DNA of 64,000 bases from Rhizobium freirei PRF 81 (GCF_000359745.1 NZ_AQHN01000062.1:62001-126000); one strand, 5' to 3'. Positions 17,060-26,378 are shown, counted from the first letter of the stretch. The notes: generated from the sequence alone by a model not told the origin. Translations and numbers: made by a program.

Positions 17060-17887
17060 TCAGAATGCCGGATCCTTGACGGCGTCCGGCGTATCGAAGC
17101 TCGCGCCAAACCATTTCTTCTGCAGCGTCGCCATGCGGCCGTCGGCTTTGATCTTCAGCATCGCGGCGTCGATAGCGTCCATCAGTGGCGCGTGATCGGC
17201 ATCCTTCAGGCCGATAAAGCCGAAGTAGGATTTCTTGCCGAAGGGCGGCAGCACGACTTCAAACGTGCCTTCACGCTGCTTGGCGACAAAAGCAATATTC
17301 GGCAGCGAGTTGGCGACGCCGGCGATACGGCCGGCCGCGAGATCCGCATAGGATTCCGTAAAGGCCGGATATTCGCGGATATCGGCCTTGGCGGGCAGGG
17401 TTTCAGAAAACTCCTTGAGCTGATCGAGCTGGGCGGTCGCCTTGCCAACGCCGATCTTCTTGCCGGCGATGTCCTCCGGCTTGCTGATCGTCTTGTCACC
17501 AGCCTTCTTCAGGATCGCGATGGTTGCTTCGGCCAAGGGCGGTGTGAAGCGATAGCGCTCCATGCGCTTCTTGGTGATCGTCGCCGGCCCGGCAACGACG
17601 TCGAATTTCCCGGCTTCAAGTGCCGGGAAAACGCCGTCCCACGGCAAGGTGACCCATTCGATCTTCACGCCCAGCTCCTTGCCGATCTCATCGAAGAGAT
17701 CGACGTTCAAGCCGACATGTTTCCCGGCATCGATAAAATCGAACGGGGCAAACGCCGTCTCGGTGCCGACCTTCAGGGTGCCCGCAGCCTTCACGGCCGC
17801 AAGCGTATCAGCCGCATGGGCAGAAATTGTTGCGCCAAACAAAAGTGCCGCGCCAACCAGCCCCTTCAGAAGCGAATTCTTCCTCAT
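17060..17887 (-). CDS. Polar amino acid ABC transporter substrate-binding protein
   Basis: 275 aa from the ATG at 17887, which has GGAGAG upstream; the longer frame has no signal peptide. Signal peptide residues 1-24 (ends SAHA-AD). VKAAGTLKVGTETAFAPFDF and WDGVFPALEAGKFDVV are family 3 hallmarks. First gene of the leftward operon, about 100 bp from the permease genes. Its promoter region carries a HutC-type palindrome. The ligand is probably an amino acid or guanidino/amine compound, given the catabolic genes nearby; that is inference. Confidence 0.92.
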   Translation of the reverse strand: MRKNSLLKGLVGAALLFGATISAHAADTLAAVKAAGTLKVGTETAFAPFDFIDAGKHVGLNVDLFDEIGKELGVKIEWVTLPWDGVFPALEAGKFDVVAGPATITKKRMERYRFTPPLAEATIAILKKAGDKTISKPEDIAGKKIGVGKATAQLDQLKEFSETLPAKADIREYPAFTESYADLAAGRIAGVANSLPNIAFVAKQREGTFEVVLPPFGKKSYFGFIGLKDADHAPLMDAIDAAMLKIKADGRMATLQKKWFGASFDTPDAVKDPAF

Positions 17888-17973
17888 GTTTTTCTCTCCA
17901 GTTTTGTGTCCTTCCGTTGGAAGGTCCAGGTTCCCCAAGCATTGCCCCGTCAAGCAGATTTCTATGATCAGCT

Positions 17974-17987
17974 TTTGTCTATACAAA
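17974..17987. promoter_or_regulatory. HutC-type operator candidate
   Basis: Palindrome TTTGT-CTAT-ACAAA in the 230-bp divergent region between the binding-protein gene and the GntR/HutC gene. HutC-subfamily regulators bind sites of the form TTGTnTAnACAA, which this matches in shape. It would allow one regulator to control the transporter operon and its own gene. Confidence 0.6.
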
Positions 17988-18117
17988 TAGATACAGGCTG
18001 GCCTACACTGTCAAATACAAAACTCAACAGAGGCAAGTTTTATGCCGCGTGATGTCGATAGATCCGACAGAACAGGCTTTCACGGACACTGAATCCATTG
18101 CCGGAGCAAGGTGAGCG

Positions 18118-18861
18118 TTGGTCCCAATTCATCAGAGAATTCTCAAGGATATCGAAAGCAGGATCATCAGCGGCATCTGGCCGCCCGGTCATCGGATACC
18201 CGTCGAACACGAGCTGCTGAAAGAATATCAATGCTCTCGGATGACCGTGAACAAGGCGCTTTCCGTCCTGGCTGAACGTGGCATGATCATACGTCGTCGC
18301 AAGCTTGGTTCCTTCGTCGCCTCGCGACAGATCGACCGTAAGGTAATGGATATTCAGGACATTTCCACGGAAGCCGAGTTGGCAGGACATGAGCACAGTC
18401 ACAAAATCCTGATGCGGAAAATCGAGATGCTGGACTCTACCACCGCGACGCGGCTCGGCGAAGCCGTGGGAGCGGAAATCCTGCGGCTTCATTGCCTGCA
18501 TGCGGTCGACGGCAAGGCGAACGCGCTGGAGCGGCGTATCATCATGCTCGACGTAGTGCCGTCCGCAAGGGCTGAGAGTTTCGCTTCGGTTCCGCCCGGC
18601 AAATGGCTGCTGGACATGGTGCCCTGGTCGAAGGCCCGGCATGTCATTCGCGCCGTCTCGGCCGATGCCACCACGGCGCGCCTGCTCGAAACCGAGCGCG
18701 GCGAGGCCTGTCTGACACTCATTCGCCAGACATGGCAGGACCGACGCACGGTCACCTATGTCGAATTCATCCATCCCGGCGATCGTTTCCAGTTCGCCGG
18801 CGACTTCCACCCGAATGAGAGAGGCGTCATCGATCAACCGTCGCGGGGGAGTGCTTCTTGA
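18118..18861 (+). CDS. GntR family regulator, HutC subfamily (UTRA domain)
   Basis: 247 aa. Winged helix at about residues 5-68 (VEHELLKEYQCSRMTVNKAL), then a UTRA ligand-binding domain (LHCLHAVDGKANALERRIIML, RQTWQDRRTVTYVEF). HutC regulators sense intermediates such as urocanate and repress amino acid catabolic operons. The start is a TTG at 18118 with GGTGA upstream; the frame has no better start. It overlaps the next regulator gene by 4 bases (TTGA), an unusual pair of two different regulator families in one transcript. Confidence 0.88.
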   Translation: MVPIHQRILKDIESRIISGIWPPGHRIPVEHELLKEYQCSRMTVNKALSVLAERGMIIRRRKLGSFVASRQIDRKVMDIQDISTEAELAGHEHSHKILMRKIEMLDSTTATRLGEAVGAEILRLHCLHAVDGKANALERRIIMLDVVPSARAESFASVPPGKWLLDMVPWSKARHVIRAVSADATTARLLETERGEACLTLIRQTWQDRRTVTYVEFIHPGDRFQFAGDFHPNERGVIDQPSRGSAS

Positions 18862-19799
18862 ACGAGAAACGGACTAACAGGGCAGCTCCGCTCAAGGGCC
18901 TGCAGGCCTTCGAAGCCGTCGGCCGTTGTGGCAGCGTGAGCGCTGCGGCCCTGGAACTGAAGGTTTCGCCCGGCGCGATCAGCCAGCAGATCCGCAAGAT
19001 CGAGAGCTTTCTCGGTGTCACCTTGCTCGAGCGCAATGGTCGCTCGGTGGAGCTCACCCAATGGGGGCGGCTCTATCATCAGGAAATATCAAAAGGATTC
19101 GAGCAATTCGCGGCTGCGGAACAGATCCTGGAGCGGGCACGCAACGAGAATGCCCTGGTCCTCAGTGCTCTGTCTTCCGTTGTCAACAAATGGATCGGCC
19201 GTCGGATCTTCGACTGGCAGGCCCTTCATCCAAACGCGCATGTGAGGATCGTCGGTCGCGACAAGGAGCCGCGCATGGGCTTCGATGACATCGATTTCCG
19301 CATCAGCTACGGGTCGGATGTGCTGCAGCATGAACATTATGCTGAGCTGTTCCGCGACTGGGTGGTTCCCGCCTGCTCGCCGGCATTGATCAAGGGCAAG
19401 GCACCCTCTGCCGCGCAGCTTCTTGAATATCCACTCCTGCATGTCGAATGGGAGCGGCATTTCACGCCCTATCCGAGCTGGCTTGAATTCGCCGCGAAGA
19501 CCGGGGCCACGCTCGTGGAGACCGCCGCCGGCCTCTCCTTCACCCTGTCGAGCAGCGCGATTGACGCGGCCGTCAACAAACGCGGCGTCGTTCTCGCACA
19601 GATGTCGATGATTGCTGACGAGCTCGAGGCACAAACGCTGGTCATTCCCGTCGACATACGCATTGCCTTGCGCGAAAGCTACTTTCTCGCCTGGGACCGG
19701 GCCGCGTTGGAAAAACCTCATGGGCGCCAGTTCCGCGATTGGCTCCTCGCTATTTCCCGCCAGCAGGCTCTGATGTCAGCACCCAGATCAACATTTTAG
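18858..19799 (+). CDS. LysR family transcriptional regulator (GcvA-like)
   Basis: 313 aa. The helix-turn-helix spans about residues 12-70 (LKGLQAFEAVGRCGSVSAAA, GVTLLERNGRSVELTQWG), the pattern of the GcvA branch, followed by a periplasmic-binding-like effector domain. TTG start inside the stop codon of the HutC-type gene. Likely an activator for the monooxygenase or nearby catabolic genes downstream on the same strand; the target is inferred from position. Confidence 0.88.
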   Translation: MNEKRTNRAAPLKGLQAFEAVGRCGSVSAAALELKVSPGAISQQIRKIESFLGVTLLERNGRSVELTQWGRLYHQEISKGFEQFAAAEQILERARNENALVLSALSSVVNKWIGRRIFDWQALHPNAHVRIVGRDKEPRMGFDDIDFRISYGSDVLQHEHYAELFRDWVVPACSPALIKGKAPSAAQLLEYPLLHVEWERHFTPYPSWLEFAAKTGATLVETAAGLSFTLSSSAIDAAVNKRGVVLAQMSMIADELEAQTLVIPVDIRIALRESYFLAWDRAALEKPHGRQFRDWLLAISRQQALMSAPRSTF

Positions 19800-19910
19800 A
19801 AAAACTAAAATGGAACCCAGCTGCACGATATTGATGAAATTTTGCGCCTGGCGATAATTTGCCCATTCGCCTCCAAAGGGACGGCGTAACCGACATAATG
19901 GGAGAGTTCG

Positions 19911-21251
19911 ATGGCACGGATCGACAAGATGAAACTCGGAACTTTCGTCTATACGTTCGGCTTTCATCCGGCCTCCTGGCTGCATCCGGCAAGCGATGTC
20001 AACGGCGCCAACGACTTCGCTCATCTGCTCGATGTCGCCAAACGATCCGAAGCCGCGAAATTCGATTTCATGTTCATGGCCGATTCTCCAGCCGCCGCCG
20101 TCGGCGATCCGAATGCGCTTGCCCGCATTCCGACCAAGATGAACCGCTTCGAGCCCCTCTCATTGCTTTCGGCACTGGCGGTCACGACCAACGATCTCGG
20201 TCTCGTGGCAACGGTCTCGACAAGCTATTATGAGCCATACAATGTCGCGCGTCTGTTTTCGTCGATCGACCATCTGAGCAAGGGCCGCGCCTGCTGGAAT
20301 GTCGTCACCTCCGACCATGACGAGACCGGCTATAATTTCAATCGCGAGGGGCTTGATCCGCATGCGCTGCGCTACGAGCGCGGCAACGAGTTCGTCGACG
20401 TCGTGTTCGGCCTTTGGGACAGCTTCGAGGAAGGCGCGCTCCTTCTCGACCGTGAAACCGGCGTCTACTATGACAAGGACAGGCATCACACGCTCAATCA
20501 CAAAGGCAAGCACTTTCAGGTTCGCGGTCCGCTGAACATCGCCCGAACGCCGCAGGGCCGTCCCGTCATCGCCCAGGCGGGCGGTTCCGAACCCGGAATG
20601 GACATGGCGGCTCGCACGGCCGAGATCGTCTTCAGCCTCGCGTCGAACATCGAGCGAAACCGATCCTTCTACGACAATGTCAAAAGCCGGATGGCGGCCT
20701 ATGGCCGCGATAGGGATGATCTGAAAATCATGCCGGGCATCGTTGTCAACGTCGGTGAAACCGAGGCCGAGGCAAGGGCAAAAGTCGACTATCTGATCGA
20801 CAAGATGCATCCGGATGTCGGGCGGCTGATGCTCTCCGAATTCCTGGAGGCGGACCTGCGCGGCGTGGCGCTCGACGAGCCCTTTCCGATGGATCGGCTG
20901 CCGGCGGCGCCAAAGGGATCGCGCGCGCTGTTCGATGAGCTGGTCGATTTCGTCAAGAGTGGCCATACCGTCGGTGAGCTTATCCGGCACTATGCAGAGA
21001 AGCACACCGGGAATGGCATAACAGGCACGCCGGCGCAGATCGCCGACTACATGGAGGAGTGGTTTGAGACGCGCGCGGCCGACGGTTTTATCCTGATGTT
21101 TCCGACCCTCCCGTCCAGCCTCGACGACTTCGTGCGGCTCGTCCTGCCGGAACTTCGCCGCCGCGGACTGTTCCGCGAGGAATACGAGGGCAAAACCCTG
21201 CGCGAAAACCTCGGCATTTCAACGCCTGCAAACCGCTTTGCCAAGACGTGA
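19911..21251 (+). CDS. FMN-dependent monooxygenase of the luciferase-like (NtaA/DszA) family
   Basis: 446 aa, the usual length of NtaA/SnaA/DszA-type oxygenases. Recognisable stretches: GACRAC-type WNVVTSDHD after FSSIDHLSKGRACWNVVT, the flavin region RPVIAQAGGSEPGM, and DGFILMFPTLPSSLDDFV near the end. These enzymes use reduced FMN from a partner reductase to oxidise substrates such as nitrilotriacetate, sulfonates or thiophene sulfones. The partner is encoded directly downstream. GGAG precedes the ATG at 19911. The substrate is not evident. Confidence 0.9.
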   Translation: MARIDKMKLGTFVYTFGFHPASWLHPASDVNGANDFAHLLDVAKRSEAAKFDFMFMADSPAAAVGDPNALARIPTKMNRFEPLSLLSALAVTTNDLGLVATVSTSYYEPYNVARLFSSIDHLSKGRACWNVVTSDHDETGYNFNREGLDPHALRYERGNEFVDVVFGLWDSFEEGALLLDRETGVYYDKDRHHTLNHKGKHFQVRGPLNIARTPQGRPVIAQAGGSEPGMDMAARTAEIVFSLASNIERNRSFYDNVKSRMAAYGRDRDDLKIMPGIVVNVGETEAEARAKVDYLIDKMHPDVGRLMLSEFLEADLRGVALDEPFPMDRLPAAPKGSRALFDELVDFVKSGHTVGELIRHYAEKHTGNGITGTPAQIADYMEEWFETRAADGFILMFPTLPSSLDDFVRLVLPELRRRGLFREEYEGKTLRENLGISTPANRFAKT

Positions 21252-21262
21252 GGACCAGTCCG

Positions 21263-21802
21263 ATGGGTGACGAGGCTCTGATCAGCGACACGGAGTTCAG
21301 GCTATCGATGCGTCATCTGGCCGGTGCGGTCAGCGTGATTACGGTCGGTGACGGACAAGACCGCACCGGCTTCACCGCAACGTCGGTTTCCTCATTTTCG
21401 GCGGAGCGGCCTTCCGTCATCGTCAGTGTCAACAGGGCCTCTTCCTCCTGGCCGGCGCTGCAGCGGTATGGCTGTTTCTGCGTCAACGTGCTCGCGGCCG
21501 ACCAGCAGCATGTGGCGCAATCCTTCGCCGGTATTGGCGGACGCAAGGGCGCTGATCGCTACGATGGTGCGCGATGGAACCGCCTTAAGACAGGCGCAGC
21601 TGCGCTTGAAAATGCCCTTACGGTCCTCGACTGCAAGCTCGAAACCGCATTCCACCATCACTCCCATGCCATTCTGATCGGGCATATCTGTGCAATGGAA
21701 ATCCGGCAGAACATCGGGCCGCTTCTATACTGGCGAGGCGGCTATCATGACCTTCCGGCGGCTGTTGATGACCGCCGCCTAGCGGAGCCGCTCCGGCAAT
21801 AG
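21263..21802 (+). CDS. Flavin reductase-like protein (FMN supply for the monooxygenase)
   Basis: About 179 aa. GFTATSVSSFSAERPSVIVSVN and CVNVLAADQQHVAQSFAG are flavin reductase (HpaC/NtaB-like) hallmarks, and HSHAILIGHI is the usual C-terminal pattern. The ATG at 21263 is chosen for GAGGA nine bases upstream; a GTG at 21248 in the same frame overlaps the previous stop by 4 bases and is an alternative. It reduces FMN with NAD(P)H for the oxygenase. Its 3' end overlaps the convergent aminotransferase gene by 24 bases. Confidence 0.88.
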   Translation: MGDEALISDTEFRLSMRHLAGAVSVITVGDGQDRTGFTATSVSSFSAERPSVIVSVNRASSSWPALQRYGCFCVNVLAADQQHVAQSFAGIGGRKGADRYDGARWNRLKTGAAALENALTVLDCKLETAFHHHSHAILIGHICAMEIRQNIGPLLYWRGGYHDLPAAVDDRRLAEPLRQ

Positions 21803-22942
21803 CCCGATCGAAGCAACATCGACATTGGCAAAGGCAAATCTAAGGTAGCGCTCCTGCCCTTCCCCGAAATATGCCCCGGGTATGCAGACCACTCCGCGCT
21901 CCCTGGCAAGCTCTTCGGCAACCTCGGACGACGATCGACCCGCCAGAGGATGGCGGACAAAGGCAAAATAAGCGCCGATCGCTGCGATCTCCCAGCCCGC
22001 CAGCCCGGAAAAAGCCCGTCTCAAAGCATCGGCGCGGCGAGCGATCTCCAGTCGGTTACCGGCCCGCCAATCAGCCAGCACCGGCAGCGCCGATGCAACC
22101 GCGATCTGAGCCGAACGTGGTGCACAGATCTGCATATTGTCCATGACCTTCGCAATCTCGGCGATGAGCCTGGGACCTGCCGTGATTGCACCCAGTCGAT
22201 GACCGGGGATGCAGAAGGATTTCGAAAAGCTGTAGAGAAGAACGAGCGTATCCTCCCAGCCCGGCTCCGAAAGGAGAGCGTGCGGCCGGCCGTAACCTTC
22301 GGCCAGGAAATCGCGATAGGTTTCGTCAACGACCAACCAGGCGCCGTATTTTCGGCACAGCATGAAAAGCTCGTGAAGCAGGCCAGGCGGATAGACTGCT
22401 CCGGTGGGATTGTTGGGCGTAACGACGGCGAGCATCTTCGCGCCGGCTGCAAGTGCGGCCGCGGCCGAACTGAGATCGGGGAGAAAGCCGGCAGCGGGAT
22501 CGCAATCGACCAGTCGCCGGCCGATCCCCAGCATCGACAGCGTCGTGTCATGATTGAAATAGAAGGGATTGGTGAGCGCTACAGTATCGCCCGCGCCGGC
22601 AAGCGCGATCGCCGTGCACATGAACGCCTGATTGCAGCCCGCCGTAATATGGATATTGCCGGCGGATATGTCGGCGCCATAAAGCTCGGCAACATGGGCG
22701 GCATAGGCCTGTCGCAGCAAGGGCTCGCCCTCGATCGGCCCGTATCCCGTCATCGCCTGTTGTGCGGCCGTCTCGCCAAGAAGACGCAGCATCTCCGGAT
22801 GCGCGGGGTAGCCGGGCACGGCCTGCGACAGATCGATGAGCGGCCCCTTCTGCCCTTTGTATTCGCGGCCCCAGGCAACGACGGAAGGGATGGGCGGAGG
22901 GGAGAGGCGGGCAACGAGCGAATTGGATTTTGCAGCGGTCAT
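21779..22942 (-). CDS. PLP-dependent aminotransferase class I/II
   Basis: 387 aa, fold type I. The lysine that binds pyridoxal phosphate lies in YSFSKSFCIPGHRLGA; ITAGCNQAF, TPNNPTGAVYPP and VVDETYRDF are the cofactor-contact motifs, and the last helix has the substrate arginine in RYLRFAFAN. AGAG precedes the ATG. Cytoplasmic transamination, probably of the amino compound handled by this island. Divergent from the ureohydrolase gene (90-bp gap) and convergent with the flavin reductase. Confidence 0.9.
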   Translation of the reverse strand: MTAAKSNSLVARLSPPPIPSVVAWGREYKGQKGPLIDLSQAVPGYPAHPEMLRLLGETAAQQAMTGYGPIEGEPLLRQAYAAHVAELYGADISAGNIHITAGCNQAFMCTAIALAGAGDTVALTNPFYFNHDTTLSMLGIGRRLVDCDPAAGFLPDLSSAAAALAAGAKMLAVVTPNNPTGAVYPPGLLHELFMLCRKYGAWLVVDETYRDFLAEGYGRPHALLSEPGWEDTLVLLYSFSKSFCIPGHRLGAITAGPRLIAEIAKVMDNMQICAPRSAQIAVASALPVLADWRAGNRLEIARRADALRRAFSGLAGWEIAAIGAYFAFVRHPLAGRSSSEVAEELARERGVVCIPGAYFGEGQERYLRFAFANVDVASIGLLPERLR

Positions 22943-23032
22943 ATCGATTTCTCTTTGATACCGATTGCTACAACGATACCAATGGCTTTCTCAATCTCTT
23001 TGTTGGGGGAGACGAACCTCAAGTGGAGACGC

Positions 23033-24094
23033 ATGCGCATGGTGTGGGACAAGATGCGGCTCGAACAGCTGCGCGCAGAATTTTCAGACGCCAATGGCGG
23101 CGAGATATTCGACGAGAAGTTTCGCAAAGTCGCGGAGAAGATCATCTCCAAGAGCGGCACGAGGCTGGCGCCCTATGCCGGCGTGCCGACTTTCCTCAGC
23201 GCGCCCTACATGCAGGTCGCAGCCGACGAGCCGGACTTCGGCAATCTCCAGGTCGCGATAACGGGAATTCCGATGGATCTCGGCGTTACCAATCGCCCAG
23301 GCTCCCGTTTCGGACCACGCGCCCTTCGCGCCATCGAAAGAATCGGCCCTTACAACCACGTTCTGGGAACGGCGCCGGTCTTCGATCTTCGGGTCGCCGA
23401 CATTGGCGACGTGCCGTTCCAGAGCCGTTACCGGCTGGAGCTCAGTCACGACGACATCGAGAAGCGTATCGGCCAGATCGTCGATGCCGGCGTTGCACCG
23501 CTCTCGGTCGGGGGTGACCACTCCATCAGCCACCCGATTTTGAAGGCTGTCGGCCGGAACCAGCCGGTCAGTCTCATCCATATCGATGCTCACTGCGACA
23601 CCAGCGGTGCCTTCGATCAGACGAAGTTTCACCACGGCGGACCGTTCCGTAATGCCGTCCTCGACGGCGTGCTCGATCCGACAAGGACAATCCAGATCGG
23701 CATCCGCGGTTCGGCGGAATACTTATGGGAATTCTCCTATAAGTCGGGAATGACGGTGATCCACGCCGAGGACCTCGGTGGAATGGGGATAGAAGCCGTC
23801 ATCGCCAAGGCCAAATCCATCGTCGGCGACGGCCCGACCTATCTCTCCTTCGACATCGACAGCCTTGATCCGAGCTTTGCGCCCGGCACGGGGACGCCGG
23901 AGGTCGGCGGATTGACGACACGCGAAGTCCTTGAACTGATACGCGGGCTGAAGGGCATAAATCTGGTGGGCGGCGATGTCGTCGAGGTTGCGCCGCAATA
24001 TGACGCAACGACCAACACCGCACATGCCGGGGCCCAGGTGCTCTTCGAGATTCTGAGCCTCATGGTGTTCAGCCCGTCGATCGGCAAGCGTTAA
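23033..24094 (+). CDS. Agmatinase-like ureohydrolase (arginase family)
   Basis: 353 aa. All manganese ligands are present: GGDHS, IDAHCDTSG and SFDIDSLDPSFAPG. The overall pattern (GIPMDLGVTNRPGSRFGPRALR) is of agmatinase-type enzymes, which split a guanidino group to give urea. ATG codons at 22982, 23033, 23039 and 23054 are in frame; 23033 is picked for GGAG just upstream. The open frame continues far upstream, but over the antisense aminotransferase, and is not coding. The substrate could be agmatine, guanidinobutyrate or a related compound. With the monooxygenase and aminotransferase it suggests breakdown of a guanidino compound. Confidence 0.88.
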   Translation: MRMVWDKMRLEQLRAEFSDANGGEIFDEKFRKVAEKIISKSGTRLAPYAGVPTFLSAPYMQVAADEPDFGNLQVAITGIPMDLGVTNRPGSRFGPRALRAIERIGPYNHVLGTAPVFDLRVADIGDVPFQSRYRLELSHDDIEKRIGQIVDAGVAPLSVGGDHSISHPILKAVGRNQPVSLIHIDAHCDTSGAFDQTKFHHGGPFRNAVLDGVLDPTRTIQIGIRGSAEYLWEFSYKSGMTVIHAEDLGGMGIEAVIAKAKSIVGDGPTYLSFDIDSLDPSFAPGTGTPEVGGLTTREVLELIRGLKGINLVGGDVVEVAPQYDATTNTAHAGAQVLFEILSLMVFSPSIGKR

Positions 24095-24163
24095 GCATTC
24101 AGCCAACGAACAGAGTTTATCCGGACATTCCTCGGGCCAGACCGCTTGACGCCAATGGCCCGA

Positions 24164-24290
24164 TCAATCGTGCCATTTCAGGAATTTGGACACCGTCTTC
24201 AAGCAGAGTTCCTTCTCCTCGACATGCGGCATGTGGCTGGAATTCTGGTTCTTCCTGAATTTATGTGGCGCGGCGTCAGCATCCGAGCTC
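24164..24290 (-). pseudogene. C-terminal remnant of an alpha/beta hydrolase
   Basis: The leftward frame ends with SSHMPHVEEKELCLKTVSKF and a short tail before TGA. GHMPHVEEP-x-CL-x-T-x-x-x-FL is the usual end of alpha/beta-hydrolase proteins, with the catalytic histidine. The residue before the His is Ser, not Gly, and nothing upstream resembles the rest of the enzyme, so this is a fragment. Short match, moderate trust. Confidence 0.45.
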
Positions 24291-24754
24291 TCAGCAGATC
24301 GGGACCGGCCCTTCCATGGATTGCCCCCTTGATCGTCGCGCCTTACCTTGAGCCGGCAATTCCAGAAGGCTGCGGCCGTACGCGCCGTGTCGACTTCGGC
24401 TTTGTTGTCCGCAACCGGGGAAAATACCGGTTGCCGGTCCGATAGCGGAAACAACCCAATCGTCATCATCGGTTAGCCTGACGCCCAGGCTCTTCCCCCT
24501 GGGCCGGGCGACCATTTCGTTTGCATGCCCGCCCATGGCGAGAGCTGCTAACGGTGGATGAACCACACAAATTGAGGAGAAGCCCGGTTGACTGGCAAAC
24601 CGTACAATAGCCCGCGTCGGCATAATTGTAATGGCACTGTCCGAGGGCCGCCGCCGTTGTACCCTGTAGCCTGACGGGTGCGCAAAGTGCTACAATGCGT
24701 AGCCGGAGCCGAAGTCCGGTCGCGTTTCAACCCGTGAACAAGTAGCCGCGGATC
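24291..24754 (+). other. Non-coding leader region before nuoH
   Basis: No gene recognised in this 460-bp stretch. Close to nuoH there are two small hairpins: GCTAC/GTAGC (24689-24693 with 24699-24703) and CCGGA/TCCGG (24703-24707 with 24715-24719), which would lie in the nuoH leader RNA. I see no convincing FixK/FNR site, and no sigma-54 promoter with correct spacing. Confidence 0.35.
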
Positions 24755-25756
24755 ATGGAACTCATCGTCGCGCTTGGCCTGATCGTCTTCAAGGTCGCGT
24801 TTCTGATTGCGATCCTCCTGCTGCTGCCCTTGCCGCTGACCTGGCTGGAACGAAAGATCGCCGGGCACATGCAGCAGCGGTTGGGACCTATGCGCGTGGG
24901 ATGGCACGGGCTGCTGCAGCCGATGGCAGACGGAATCAAGCTCTTAACCAAAGAGGACCACATCCCGGCCGAGGCCGACCGCTTCCTGTTCAAACTGGCG
25001 CCAATTCTGGCGCTCGTCCCGCCCTTTGTGGTGTTCGTCGCGATCCCCTTTGGCGAAACTGTCTCGGTTCTCGGCGCGGAGATCACGCTTTACGTCTCCA
25101 ACATGAACGTGGCGCTCCTTTTCGTCTTCGCGGTGATCGGGATCGAGGTCTATGGCGTCATCTTCGGTGGCTGGGCCGCCAACAGCAAATACGCCGTCCT
25201 GGGTAGCCTCAGGACCTGTGCGCAGATGATCAGCTACGAAATCCCGATGGGGTTCGCGGTCATCGGCGTGGTCGTGTTGGCGCAATCCATGAGCCTGCTC
25301 GACATCGTGAAGGCCCAAGCCGATCTCTGGAACGTCGTCTACCAACCGGTCGGCTTCTTCGTGTTCTTCGTCGCCGGACTGGCCGAAGCGCAGCGCATTC
25401 CCTTCGACCTGGCTGAAGCGGAAGGCGATCTGGGGGCCGGGTTTCATACCGAATACAGCGGTATCCGCTTTGCGTTTTTCATGGTCAGCGAATATGCCAT
25501 CGTGTTGCTGGTATCGGTGCTGGTGGTGATCCTGTTCTTCGGCGGCTGGAACGGCATACTGATCCCGCTGCCGCCTCTCCTCTGGTTCCTGCTCAAGGTC
25601 GCGTTCTTCGTTTATTTGTTCATGTGGTTCCGCTTCACTTTCCCCCGCTATCGCTACGACCAACTGATGGCGATCGGATGGAAAGTCTTGCTTCCTCTAT
25701 CGATCGCGAACATAATTATAACCGGTGTATTTTTGGGGGCCGCAGCGGCTCCCTAG
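24755..25756 (+). CDS. nuoH: NADH-quinone oxidoreductase subunit H (complex I)
   Basis: 333 aa, about eight membrane helices, the usual NuoH size. The quinone-chamber motifs are present: TWLERKIAGHMQQRLGPMRVG, SYEIPMGFAV, QRIPFDLAEAEGDLGAGFHTEYSG and FRFTFPRYRYDQLM. It links the membrane arm to the peripheral arm and lines the quinone site. It is separated from the rest of complex I: with nuoI it lies on the opposite strand about 15 kb from nuoJ, facing nuoG. Ten bases separate it from nuoI. Confidence 0.95.
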   Translation: MELIVALGLIVFKVAFLIAILLLLPLPLTWLERKIAGHMQQRLGPMRVGWHGLLQPMADGIKLLTKEDHIPAEADRFLFKLAPILALVPPFVVFVAIPFGETVSVLGAEITLYVSNMNVALLFVFAVIGIEVYGVIFGGWAANSKYAVLGSLRTCAQMISYEIPMGFAVIGVVVLAQSMSLLDIVKAQADLWNVVYQPVGFFVFFVAGLAEAQRIPFDLAEAEGDLGAGFHTEYSGIRFAFFMVSEYAIVLLVSVLVVILFFGGWNGILIPLPPLLWFLLKVAFFVYLFMWFRFTFPRYRYDQLMAIGWKVLLPLSIANIIITGVFLGAAAAP

Positions 25757-25766
25757 CGAGGCGGCT

Positions 25767-26333
25767 ATGTCGCGCGCGCAGGACAGAGTTGGAACGTGGA
25801 TTGGCTGGGCGTTCTTCGCCGATCTGGCGAGAGCCTTGGCTCTGACCTCCGGCTACCTGTTCTCCAGATCTGTGACCATGCAATATCCCGACAAGGAGAA
25901 ATGGCTGCCCTACTCCCGTTACCGTGGGCACCACTTCCTGAAGCGCGACGACGAAGGCGAGATCAAATGCGTGGCCTGCGAACTCTGCGCGCGAATCTGT
26001 CCCTGCGACTGCATCGAAGTCGTCCCCTACGAGGATGAGAAGGGTAACCGGCACCCGGCCAAATTCGAGATCGACACGGCCCGGTGCCTGTTCTGCGGAT
26101 TGTGCGAGGACGCTTGCCCCGCGGACGCAATAGCGCTTGGGCAACAATATGAATTCTCGAGTTTTTCTTCGCGTGACTTGGTGATCGGGCGCGACGACCT
26201 GCTCGCCAAGCCAGGCAAGGCGGCAACGGGCGGCGGCGTAGTCGCTGCTCGCCTGAACACTGAAAAGGCCGTTCTGGTCGAGACGAGCGAGCCGCAGGGG
26301 TACAATTGGTGGCGGAATATTCGGCGAACGTGA
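25767..26333 (+). CDS. nuoI: NADH-quinone oxidoreductase subunit I (two [4Fe-4S] clusters)
   Basis: 188 aa from the ATG at 25767 (MSRAQDRV), which has GAGG upstream; the frame starts earlier but inside nuoH. Two ferredoxin motifs: Cys68/71/74 with Cys78 and Cys107/110/113 with Cys117, binding clusters N6a and N6b that pass electrons to NuoB. The tail beyond residue 145 is longer than in many NuoI proteins. Downstream of nuoH and followed after 45 bp by a CBS-domain gene. Confidence 0.95.
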   Translation: MSRAQDRVGTWIGWAFFADLARALALTSGYLFSRSVTMQYPDKEKWLPYSRYRGHHFLKRDDEGEIKCVACELCARICPCDCIEVVPYEDEKGNRHPAKFEIDTARCLFCGLCEDACPADAIALGQQYEFSSFSSRDLVIGRDDLLAKPGKAATGGGVVAARLNTEKAVLVETSEPQGYNWWRNIRRT

Positions 26334-26378
26334 AGGCGCGCAATCCGTCAAGCCGAAGCGCGCAGACAGGAGACTCAG

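Noticed and set aside
21950..23032. Long N-terminal extension of the ureohydrolase reading frame
   Set aside because: It runs antisense over the aminotransferase gene, has no family resemblance, and good starts exist near 23033.
24095..24754. FixK/FNR box or sigma-54 promoter before nuoH
   Set aside because: TTGA-like and TGGCAC pieces occur, but none has the right partner half at the right spacing.
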